NCBI GenBank assembly: GCA_000695325.1
Contig: AVPN01000163.1
Span: 22,764-58,302 of the forward strand
DNA length: 35,539 nucleotides
From: Pleurobrachia bachei
Lineage: Eukaryota; Ctenophora; Tentaculata; Cydippida; Pleurobrachiidae
Reading direction: 5' to 3'
Shown here: piece after piece, positions 1 to 10,739 of the stretch
Numbering within the stretch: the first letter of the stretch is position 1
Layout of the letters: every line of letters starts with the position of its first letter
The notes under the pieces: model-generated
What the model was told of the DNA's origin: nothing
Database searches by the model: none
What the model saw: only the letters and a program-made list of their open reading frames with translations
Position numbers and translations under genes: made by a program

Positions 1-88
<88 letters not shown>

Positions 89-180
89 CAGAGAGACATA
101 GAGAGACAGAGAGAGACAGAGAGAGGGAGAGACAGAGAGAGATAGAGAGAGAGACACACACACACACACACACACACAAA
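1..180. repeat. (GA)n microsatellite passing into (CA)n
   Basis: Nearly pure GA dinucleotides with scattered GACA and GATA variants run from the window start, ending in a short CA tract at about 154-178. Similar shorter GA tracts recur at about 300-380, 870-910 and 1805-1835, so the first 2.5 kb is generally purine-rich. Confidence 0.95.
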
Positions 181-871
181 TAAGAAAATGGCATTAAAAA
201 GCAAACAGATGGACATTTTAAAAGAAAGTGGTAATGTTTTATAGGTAGTGAGAGCTTATAGTGCATCGGCACAAGCTTGAAGGTCATCGCTTAAAGTGAG
301 TCGAGAGACAGAGAGATAGAGAGAAAGAGAGAGATAATGCGTGTTAGAGAGATAGGGAGATAGAGAGAGAGAGAGTTGTAAAGAAAGAAAGGGGGAAGTG
401 ATCAATGACCATGCTCATAAATGCGTCATTTCTGTAAATAATTCAGGCACCAGCGGATAAAGCTAGGGGAGAGAGAGGCTGCAAAATAAGAGCTAGAAAA
501 GACAGAGGGTGGCAAAGAGAGAAAGATAGAGAAAGATAGAGAAGGAGAGAAGGGGGCAAGGCAATAACCAATATTACATGATGAATATTTATAGGACATC
601 AATATGCCGAATACGGCTGAATGAATGAGAATGAAAATGAAAAGAAAATTGGTCGAGCGAACATCCAGAGTAAGTAAGAAAGGCCGGCAATTTTTCATTC
701 GAAAGCAGCGTTTTATGTCAGCTTCGATAAATTTAATTTCCCATGATAACTTAATTTCATATTCTAATGCAAATCTTAGGCAATCCCGATTATTATCTGT
801 TCGAGCTCTACCCAGAGAGACTTGACAGGATTCACAGCACGTCTATTGGGACTGATGAGCTGTCTAAATCG

Positions 872-905
<34 letters not shown>

Positions 906-2555
906 GAGGGGTGAGAGAGAGAAACTCCAAGGCCGGTAGGTCAAGATAAAATAAGGTTCTGGTGCCAGCAGGGGTTTACTGTTCTCCTAGTCAGTTGTTC
1001 GTGAGTGAACTAACGACCACGATTCACGGGTACCGGATAAACAGAGAAGGATAGCAGGACAAATAGAGGCGGATAGCTCAGGTCTGAGAACAAATAGAGA
1101 TGGATACGGGTAGGAGGTAGGGGTCAATGTCTTTAGCTCTCTTGAGGTCAATGAACAGTTGTTGGAAAATGAACCAACTCCCCCGACCAATTGCATTAGG
1201 GGCGCCGTGATATAGATGGGAATTCTGAGATACTACCTACAACCAACAAAACATCAAAGTCTAGAAGACAGTAGACTAGAACTTAGTACAAGACAGTAGA
1301 CTGGAAGTGCAGAAGAAAGGAGATACAATCTGAACTAACAGGGTGGGGGGGGGCAAGGATATACACTCCCCCGACTGAAGGATGTGGAGTCTGGGAAAAA
1401 TAAGATGTGCCTCCCCCTGGATATCATGGGGGACAAGTGTACAAATGAGAGAGAGAGTCTGAGAAGAAGAGTGGTAATTAGATTTTCTTTCAATCTCCCC
1501 CTCTCTCTACCTCTGATCAGATTTTGCAGCAGCACTGTTATATGGTAGCCTAATTGGGGGCCAATTAAGAGACCTAATTACACACACGCTCTCCCAGCCG
1601 TTTACAACTGTCAACAACACGATAGCCCATGTAACAAAACAAAGCTGTTTCAACAACACAAGTCACAAGGGGAACCCTATACCACAGAAAAACCAAAGTG
1701 TATCAATGCATGGCTTCCTCACCCTCATTCATGACCCCCTTATCACACTCATGATAGAAGCTGGGTGTCTATGTTTAGGACGTGGCGGCGCTGACACCAG
1801 ACTCGAGAGAGAGTGACTCGAGAGAGAGAGAGCGAGAGCGAGGAATGATGAATGATCGGTGAATAATGATGAGCCCATCTAAGAACTGATCACGATAGTA
1901 TTCTATCGAGTACCGTCAGACCACCCCCCCCCTCCTTACTCGACAAACAAAACAAGACACACTCCAACACAGTATATTGAATGCAGATGATCGAGTGCTA
2001 TTGGAGGAAAAGCAGAGTGTATACGAATGGGCAGTACAATCGTGTTACATATTATTTCTGATTTTCCTGTTACAATTATACATCTCTCTAATCCATTCTG
2101 TTTTCTTTTTCTCCCTCTCCCTCTCTATTTCTCTCACTTCTTTTTCTCACAATGCCGAATGACAGACTTTACTTTTCTCACTTCGAACCACGAGACCGAA
2201 CTATCCTTGAGGCTTAACTTCCACTTTAACCTGTAGGCTGCATCATCCATCAAGTTATATGTGCTCAAGATGGTCAGTGTACCGATCCCAGCTCAGATTA
2301 TATTTGTGTGTGCTTTGTTGTATACAGCATCCCGTCTGGTTGACACGACACGAATATGTTTAATGCTGAGAGAATAAGAAGAAGAGAGATAAAGAAAAGA
2401 GAAAGGGTGAGAAAAGGAGAGAGAAGGATAGAGAGAGGGTGCACTTTGTGGTTGTCATAAAAGTCTCTACCTGGATAAAAGTTTCTCTATCTAGAATCTC
2501 TCTCTTTTTTCGTTACATACCCTCCTTGTATCTGTGTTGGACCAATTACGTAATA
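181..2555. other. Intergenic, GA/CT-rich, no gene recognised
   Basis: Open frames here are short and made of low-complexity translations (repeated Arg-Glu or Ser-Leu from GA/CT tracts). I see no family-like protein and no chain of splice-compatible exons. The last few hundred bases may hold the promoter of the plus-strand gene that starts at 2556. Confidence 0.6.
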
Positions 2556-2776
2556 ATGGCCATTCTCCTCGTCCTTCTTGCATCTTTCGGTAATTATCAT
2601 TACCTTATTTAGTGTTTTAGTTTTTGATACCTCCCACTCAATCAATTTGAAAGGATATCTCTCATTGTCTATCCTAATCCGACATAAGCCAACCTCTCCT
2701 TCTTTGTTTCAGTGGCGTCTGCCAGCGCCGACTGTCTCTACACTCCCGGAACACCCGTCATTCGTGATATTCAGGT

Positions 2777-2870
<94 letters not shown>

Positions 2871-4004
2871 TACAGAAAGGGCTTAAGGTGACACTTCCTG
2901 TATAAATGATGCAATATCTCAGAGTGGATCTAGGCAGGGTCTCACAGTAGGACGCTAAATCTTGAGGTCATTTCTATTTGAAGTGGGGGGGTCTAGTTTT
3001 CAAAAAGGGATGAGGATGATCATTGGGGGAGGGGTTTCATGGTGTGGGAATTATTGGAAGGGCTCCAGAAGAACGCTAAGTAATGATCCTATATTTCATC
3101 CCTCGCCCTTCATTATAAGATCATTATCAGTTTGACCATCCGATGATCTCTAGTAGAGACTCTAGTCCCGACTCCTCCCTCTCCCCAGATCACCCTCCCA
3201 TTCTCCTCCCACACACCTAGCTGGAGCCCTAATAAAGTATAACTACCATTCCCAATTTAACACACCTTCCCAACATAACATTACTAATATAATACCTCAT
3301 TGCAACACTACTAACCTGTTACAGTTGATGAGCAAGGCAGGAGGTAACTGGCCAATTAAAATCGGAGGATTCACTCACACTCCCCTCCGGGTACAGTACG
3401 TCAGGGGAGATGAGAAATTCATCCTTTACAACATCTGGAGTGAGTAGAAACATGGTGTTAATTTATATCTGTCCCTGTCTGTCTGTACTGTCTGTCTGTT
3501 TTATTGCTCCTTTGTGTGTCTGAATATCAGTGTTTCCCCAAATAATACCTTCCCCCTGTTTCCAGCTGCCCCTGCCAAATCCACGACTGCCAAGTGTAAG
3601 AGTAACGCCAAGTGTGCCCCCATGAACAAATGGTTCTGGGTCGAGGGTCACTCTGCCAATCTTGCTCTCGGAAAGGACGGAAAGAACATTGATCCTAACC
3701 TGAGGAGATTCATTGCCCTGAATGGTAATATGACATTAATTATGAGGATGGGGGGGATAAATCGGGGGAGAGGCCCGAGGGGAGGGGGTAAATCACTGGT
3801 AAATCACTGGTTTAGACAATAATAACAGTTATTCCTAACCATGAAAACAACAAATAACTTACCAATATCGGTCCCGAGCATGATTTCTATCTGAGTATCT
3901 GAATTCATAGTTATCTGTATCTTTCAGTTGAGGTTAACCACACCAAGGGAACGAGCGGAAACTATGTTTGGCGTCTTGATTGTAACAAGTGCTGTAAGAG
4001 CTAA
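2556..4004 (+). CDS. Small secreted six-cysteine protein, unrecognised (5 exons)
   Basis: I join exons 2556-2589, 2713-2774, 3325-3439, 3566-3724 and 3928-4004. All introns are GT-AG and all phases fit, giving 148 residues. The start is followed by a hydrophobic signal peptide (about residues 1-17, ending ASASA) and Asp18-Cys19. The mature chain has six cysteines (19, 81, 87, 142, 145, 146), aromatic stretches such as NKWFWVEG, and one glycosylation sequon at Asn127 (NHT). The C terminus is Cys-rich (DCNKCCKS). An even cysteine count and no membrane segment suggest a disulphide-bonded extracellular protein of about 130 residues. I do not recognise the family, and no catalytic motif is visible. 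It faces the WDR46 gene tail to tail. Intron 2 (550 bp) carries a (GA)n tract. Confidence 0.75.
2776..2862. repeat. (GA)n microsatellite in intron 2 of the secreted-protein gene
   Basis: Almost uninterrupted GA dinucleotides begin directly at the 5' splice site of intron 2, so the donor GTGAGA itself merges into the repeat. Confidence 0.9.
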
Positions 4005-4497
4005 AAAGGAAGTTAATTAAATCCAATTAAATCGAATTAATTGTTTGTTAAATTCTTGTAAATATAAGTTAAAAACGATTGTTATACGGGGTGTTGTAAA
4101 TGAAATGTTCTCTCTTGTCAAACATACCAATCTTGTCAAACACACACACACACACTTACAAATATAATACTCGATGTAACACCTGAAAATTCTACTAAAA
4201 TATTATACAGGGTGTCAGAAAATAACTTGACCCTCAATATTAATGCATACGGTATACCACTAAATAATAGATTACTACGTTGCACAACAGCCATCAAAGT
4301 CCCACATCCAGCAATAGGGAGACCCGCTCAAGCTGATAAAACTATAAACCATCCTAAAACCAACTGTATAGCGAACCCGTTCAGACAGTGTGTGCCCAGA
4401 TCGTCAAACAAAAACCAACTGTGTGGCGCTGGTTATATAATAAACAAATCGGGTGATATTGGGGTATAAATAAAATAAATTGGGATTAAGATGTGAA
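4005..4497. other. Convergent intergenic spacer
   Basis: AT-rich sequence between the stop codons of the secreted-protein gene (+) and WDR46 (-). It contains a short (CA)n run near 4140 and no supported gene. Both 3' UTRs presumably lie here. Confidence 0.6.
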
Positions 4498-7400
4498 TCA
4501 GTCTTTAGATTTAAATCGATCCAGAATACCAGGTTCTGCAAGGGGTGTTCTGCTGCTTGATTCACCCTCACCATCTGCCCCCTCCTCCCGAGCTTCCCTC
4601 TCCTTGTCCAGGGCGGCCCTAATTCGTGATCCCCGTTCATCATTGATGTGTTTCTCCCTGGATAGAAGAGGGGTTAATTGCTGGAAAACGGGTGAGAAAT
4701 ATTGGATATGCTTTTGTAATAATCCCGATAGTTCATAGTAGTGCCTAATAAATATCGACATAATCCCGATTCCCGAAAAGTCCAAATCACACTTACTTTC
4801 TGAGGAATCGTTTCTTGGCACTATTCCGTCCCTTCATCTTGAACTTCAATACCAGTTCCTTCTCTGTTAACTCCTTGGCAGGTTCCTCTGTACTCTTCAT
4901 TTGGAGAATGTTCCCTGAGTCTAGGGATATCAACTCTGGCTGGATCTGAGAGGGAGAGAGTGGTGAGGTGTTAGGAGGTTGGCCTAGTTTCAGACGGGGG
5001 TTACTCCTAAAAAATGCTTGGAGGAGAGAGGAAATGGGTCCAACACATACCTTGCTCAAGAGATTCTTTACTTCAGCTTCTTGTTTCTGGCGCTTGTTCT
5101 CATATGGATTTGCCTCTAGTGCATCAAAGTTGGCCTGTCCCGCACCTGAAAATGAACCACTGGTAAATAGGTAAATCTACAAAGGAGATGTTTTTATAAA
5201 GGTGCAACAGTTTTGTTTATAAAGGAGTAACAGCTGTCTTTATGAAGGAGTAACAGCTGTTTAGGAGCAGTACCTGGTATGAGAAGACTGGTAAACCCGT
5301 TGGTATGACCCACACCCAGGACATCCTCAAAGGGTGCGAACTGGAGACCCTCAATATTACCACTCTCCAGTCGGTGGGTCATGTAGGGGCACTTTTGTTT
5401 CGTGGAGAATGAATCCTTCCACACCTATATATAACGGGATTGAAAAGTAATATTCCTGAATATAGGCATTATAGGGTGGAGGGCAGCCACAAGAATAAAA
5501 ATTGAAAACCTCAAAAGTCTCATTACCACATCATTGTATACCTGAACGAGTCCCCCGAGAGAGGTAGCGATAAGTCCCGTTGCACTGACCGCCAGTTGAC
5601 CACCGGGCCGGTGTGTATGATATGACAGTGAATTCTTATACGATCTGATATCCCATATCTTGAGCTGATTATCCATACCGCACGTCACCATGTGCCTGCC
5701 CGTGTTGTCCGAGGCAATGGCTGTGACGGGGCCGTGGTGACAGAGCATCTTAACCAGGGGCTCCTTCATACTTGGTGACCACATGGACACTGTACCATTA
5801 GCATGACCTGGTAGAGATGGTTAGTTGATGTAAATTTAGGATTTATCCCGAAAATATCACATCACTTCCCTATTAAAATGGATCCCTATCTAATTCCCTC
5901 TAACCGATGGGGCCGGACTGTATTCTCACCTAAGTGCATGACGGCGTTCCAGGGATTCTGAGCCATGGCGTGTGGTTGTCCCATTCTTGTCTTCAACTCC
6001 ACCACTAACTTGCCCACACTGGTATCATGGTATTATGATATAAAAATGGTACAAAATTACATGATGGTAATGGTACAAAAACTCACGAAAAATGTCAAGT
6101 CCTACAAACAACAAATTAGAGTGGCGTACCTGGTATCATGGTACTTGAGGTAGCCGGTAACACCCGCAGACACTAATAACCAGTGATAGGGTAGGTAGTC
6201 CAGGAAGACGGGGTTAATGTGGTTCTGTAGACGGTGCAGTTCAGTTCCTGATCCATCGTATATGTAGGTGTACTAGAGGGAGGGGGGTGATATTGAGAAA
6301 CGAGTGGGGATTGAGATAGATTGGTGAGGTAACCCTGTCAATAAAGATATTGTCAGTCTGACATGGCACTACCGGACACCGGTCACTTTTTAATTAATTT
6401 GATCGTTTAGATAACCAGTCTTGACAGCAATCACAGCATTCTAATCATCCCATTTCAGGATCTATTTACAACTTATTTTGTTCTAAACCTATTATTAACG
6501 GGGTTACAACGTATTACCGCGATTATATATAGAATTTAGCCTCCTCCACCGGATTTAAAGTTGTACCTTTTTCTGTGCCACAGCGAAGAAATCCTTGTTA
6601 TGAAGCCACACTACATCACGTATAGTTTCCCTCACGTGAATCTCACACCCTAGAGCTCCCGTCTGCCAATCAAACGTTCCTATGTGACCTTTAGCACCAC
6701 CTATCAGCAACTTCCTGAGGTAATCAGTTCAGGTTAACAAGGATTGAAATCTTTTCCTGGATACGAAACAAAGAGTGGTATCCTTCGCACATATCGGTGG
6801 AGGCAAACATCTCCTTGAACTGCAATTACAGGCCGTGGAGAGTCAGCTGTCAGACAAATGTTTTGTGGTCAGTTGGAGAAGGGGGAGCGACAAGATTGTA
6901 CAAGATTCCTCTAAATTACCTTCCGTTTTTGGTGTAAGCACATTTGTAGGGACCGTGTTCCGGGAGAGTGAGGGAGAAGTGTTTTCTGGCACTACCAACG
7001 TCAACGTGTTTTACAATGTCATGTTGTTTGAATTTCATCGTTCTCTCTCCCTCATCCGCCTCCAGACATCCCGTTTCCTGGGTGGAGATCGAGTAGTAAA
7101 TCGGGTGGAAAGAGAGTAGTAAATCGGAGAGAGCGAGAAAGATGTGTGAATATGGAGAGGGAGAGAAAGATAGAGAACAAGTGGTAAATCTTTCCATTCC
7201 TAGTTACATCCAATCTACAGACAAACAAACAGTCAAACAAACAAACAAACAGATACAGACAAACAAACAGACAGACAATTAGGCAAACAGACTGACAAAA
7301 CCTACCTCTGGCAACATGAGCTGAGCAAGGGCAGCTGATTTCACCGCCATACCACATCATTGTATACCTGAACGAGTCCCCCGAGAGAGGTAGCGATAAG

Positions 7401-10400
7401 CCCCGTTGCACTGACGGCCAGCTGACCACCGGGCCGGTGTGTATGATACGACAGTGAATTCTTATACGATCTGATATCCCATATCTTCAACTGATTATCC
7501 ATACCACACGTCACCATGTGCCTGCCCGTATTGTCGGAAGCGATGGCTGTTACGGGGCCGTGGTGACAGAGCATCTTAACCAGGGGCTCCTTCATACTTG
7601 GTGACCACATGGACACTGTACCATTAGCATGACCTGGTAGAGATGGTTAGTTGATGTAAATTTAGGATTTATCCCGAAAATATCACATCACTTCCCTATT
7701 AAAATGGATCCCTATCTAATTCCCTCTAACCGATGGGGCCGGACTGTATTCTCACCTAAGTGCATGACGGCGTTCCAGGGATTCTGAGCCATGGCGTGTG
7801 GTTGTCCCATTCTTGTCTTCAACTCCACCACTAACTTGCCCACACTGGTATCATGGTATTATGATATAAAAATGGTACAAAATTACATGATGGTAATGGT
7901 ACAAAAACTCACGAAAAATGTCAAGTCCTACAAACAACAAATTAGAGTGGCGTACCTGGTATCATGGTACTTGAGGTAGCCGGTAACACCCGCAGACACT
8001 AATAACCAGTGATAGGGTAGGTAGTCCAGGAAGACGGGGTTAATGTGGTTCTGTAGACGGTGCAGTTCAGTTCCTGATCCATCGTATATGTAGGTGTACT
8101 AGAGGGAGGGGGGTGATATTGAGAAACGAGTGGGGATTGAGATAGATTGGTGAGGTAACCCTGTCAATAAAGATATTGTCAGTCTGACATGGCACTACCG
8201 GACACCGGTCACTTTTTAATTAATTTGATCGTTTAGATAACCAGTCTTGACAGCAATCACAGCATTCTAATCATCCCATTTCAGGATCTATTTACAACTT
8301 ATTTTGTTCTAAACCTATTATTAACGGGGTTACAACGTATTACCGCGATTATATATAGAATTTAGCCTCCTCCACCGGATTTAAAGTTGTACCTTTTTCT
8401 GTGCCACAGCGAAGAAATCCTTGTTATGAAGCCACACTACATCACGTATAGTTTCCCTCACGTGAATCTCACACCCTAGAGCTCCCGTCTGCCAATCAAA
8501 CGTTCCTATGTGACCTTTAGCACCACCTATCAGCAACTTCCTGAGGTAATCAGTTCAGGTTAACAAGGATTGAAATCTTTTCCTGGATACGAAACAAAGA
8601 GTGGTATCCTTCGCACATATCGGTGGAGGCAAACATCTCCTTGAACTGCAATTACAGGCCGTGGAGAGTCAGCTGTCAGACAAATGTTTTGTGGTCAGTT
8701 GGAGAAGGGGGAGCGACAAGATTGTAACGGGGCCGTGGTGACAGAGCATCTTAACCAGGGGCTCCTTCATACTTGGTGACCACATGGACACTGTACCATT
8801 AGCATGACCTGGTAGAGATGGTTAGTTGATGTAAATTTAGGATTTATCCCGAAAATATCACATCACTTCCCTATTAAAATGGATCCCTATCTAATTCCCT
8901 CTAACCGATGGGGCCGGACTGTATTCTCACCTAAGTGCATGACGGCGTTCCAGGGATTCTGAGCCATGGCGTGTGGTTGTCCCATTCTTGTCTTCAACTC
9001 CACCACTAACTTGCCCACACTGGTATCATGGTATTATGATATAAAAATGGTACAAAATTACATGATGGTAATGGTACAAAAACTCACGAAAAATGTCAAG
9101 TCCTACAAACAACAAATTAGAGTGGCGTACCTGGTATCATGGTACTTGAGGTAGCCGGTAACACCCGCAGACACTAATAACCAGTGATAGGGTAGGTAGT
9201 CCAGGAAGACGGGGTTAATGTGGTTCTGTAGACGGTGCAGTTCAGTTCCTGATCCATCGTATATGTAGGTGTACTAGAGGGAGGGGGGTGATATTGAGAA
9301 ACGAGTGGGGATTGAGATAGATTGGTGAGGTAACCCTGTCAATAAAGATATTGTCAGTCTGACATGGCACTACCGGACACCGGTCACTTTTTAATTAATT
9401 TGATCGTTTAGATAACCAGTCTTGACAGCAATCACAGCATTCTAATCATCCCATTTCAGGATCTATTTACAACTTATTTTGTTCTAAACCTATTATTAAC
9501 GGGGTTACAACGTATTACCGCGATTATATATAGAATTTAGCCTCCTCCACCGGATTTAAAGTTGTACCTTTTTCTGTGCCACAGCGAAGAAATCCTTGTT
9601 ATGAAGCCACACTACATCACGTATAGTTTCCCTCACGTGAATCTCACACCCTAGAGCTCCCGTCTGCCAATCAAACGTTCCTATGTGACCTTTAGCACCA
9701 CCTATCAGCAACTTCCTGAGGTAATCAGTTCAGGTTAACAAGGATTGAAATCTTTTCCTGGATACGAAACAAAGAGTGGTATCCTTCGCACATATCGGTG
9801 GAGGCAAACATCTCCTTGAACTGCAATTACAGGCCGTGGAGAGTCAGCTGTCAGACAAATGTTTTGTGGTCAGTTGGAGAAGGGGGAGCGACAAGATTGT
9901 ACAAGATTCCTCTAAATTACCTGCCGTTTTTGGTGTAAGCACATTTGTAGGGACCGTGTTCGGGGAGAGTGAGGGAGAAGTGTTTTCTGGCACTACCAAC
10001 GTCAACGTGTTTTACAATGTCATGTTGTTTGAATTTCATCGTTCTCTCTCCCTCATCCGCCTCCAGACATCCCGTTTCCTGGGTGGAGATCGAGTAGTAA
10101 ATCGGGTGGAAAGAGAGTAGTAAATCGGAGAGAGCGAGAAAGATGTGTGAATATGGAGAGGGAGAGAAAGATAGAGAACAAGTGGTAAATCTTTCCATTC
10201 CTAGTTACATCCAATCTACAGACAAACAAACAGTCAAACAAACAAACAAACAGATACAGACAAACAAACAGACAGACAATTAGGCAAACAGACTGACAAA
10301 ACCTACCTCTGGCAACATGAGCTGAGCAAGGGCAGCTGATTTCACCGCCATCGCATTCTTCTTCTCTTTCACAATTAGTTCCCTTCTCAACTTCTTATCA

Positions 10401-10504
10401 CCCACTGTCTTCAAGTCAGGACCAGTTCCTCTGGAGAAGTTCCGAGTGACAGCCCGCATCTCTCGATCATTTCCAACTTTTGTCTTCTTTTGTCTCCTGC
10501 CCAT
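4498..10504 (-). CDS. WDR46: WDR46 (UTP7/BING4-type) WD40 ribosome-biogenesis protein, interrupted by partial internal duplications
   Basis: This nucleolar WD40 protein belongs to the small-subunit processome (family knowledge). The best intact model joins exon 1 (10307-10504) to 6920-7077, 6567-6714, 6130-6272, 5930-6018, 5527-5807, 5274-5424, 5051-5145, 4797-4945 and 4498-4657. Phases all match and give 523 residues. Diagnostic stretches: basic N terminus [82 protein letters not shown] and [17 protein letters not shown] (BING4 C-terminal domain), with a charged C-terminal tail. As assembled, exons 2-6 are present in two or three copies between exon 1 and exon 7 (5525-10350). Exon 6 of the copy nearest exon 1 is cut at 8727 and reads into a stop. 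A complete protein therefore needs exon skipping (exon 5 at 8931 to exon 6 at 7633 or 5807 is in phase) or a locus without the 3,001-bp extra sequence. Confidence 0.9.
5525..7350. repeat. WDR46 duplication, copy A (exons 6 to part of exon 1)
   Basis: Copy closest to the WDR46 3' end. It holds exons 6, 5, 4, 3 and 2 and the last 45 nt of exon 1 (7306-7350), then stops abruptly inside exon 1 and is followed directly by the start of copy B. Its exon 2 differs from copy C at a few positions (for example near 6921 and 6962). Confidence 0.95.
6019..6143 (-). repeat. 14-bp direct repeat flanking WDR46 intron 4
   Basis: Read on the minus strand, TACCATGATACCAG ends exon 4 (6130-6143) and also ends the following intron (6019-6032). 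The two copies are 111 bp apart, exactly the intron length. This is the pattern expected of an intron inserted with a target duplication or made by local tandem duplication. It is repeated in copies B and C. Confidence 0.9.
7351..8726 (-). pseudogene. WDR46 duplication, copy B (exons 6, 5, 4, 3)
   Basis: Copy at offset +1826 from copy A. Exons are 7353-7633, 7756-7844, 7956-8098 and 8393-8540. The first about 200 bp (most of exon 6) differ from copy A at roughly 12 positions, all synonymous; the remaining about 1.1 kb looks identical by eye. The left edge abuts the exon 1 fragment of copy A. The right edge at 8726 abuts a truncated exon 6. Exon 6 still has a GT after GATGTG, so it could be spliced. 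It is a fragment with no start or stop of its own. Confidence 0.9.
8727..10350 (-). repeat. WDR46 duplication, copy C (truncated exon 6 through exon 1)
   Basis: Copy at offset +3001 from copy A. Exon 6 is truncated (8727-8808), followed by exon 5 8931-9019, exon 4 9131-9273, exon 3 9568-9715 and exon 2 9921-10078, continuing into the full exon 1 (10307-10504). The truncated exon 6 runs into copy B intron sequence and reaches an in-frame stop. Confidence 0.95.
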
Positions 10505-10739
10505 TGTCTGCTAGATGCGATGCGTTATAGAAACGGGTTAATTTGGGTGGTTACTGGTTATAGAACTGGGTTTGTGTAAGAGGATATGCGTAGTAAGTTA
10601 GAATTCGGGAGGGGGTCGGGAGGTATGGGGTTCTGAATTTATGGGAACGGATTTAAATTCAACAAACGACGAATACCCAATACTTTGTAAAATTAGCTAG
10701 CAAAACATAATTCCATTGTATAATTTAATCACAGTTGCA

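Noticed and set aside
426-1535. Several 60-90 codon frames in the first 1.6 kb
   Set aside because: Composition follows the GA/CT repeats, with no homology, no signal structure and no splice-linked partners.
5965-9154. Three identical 62-codon plus-strand frames starting MACGCPIL (5965, 7791, 8966)
   Set aside because: They lie antisense to WDR46 exons 5 and 4 and the intron between them; their identity only reflects the duplication.
7351-10350. Treating each WDR46 copy as a separate gene
   Set aside because: Copies B and C lack their own start or stop and are cut inside exons or introns, so they are fragments of one locus.
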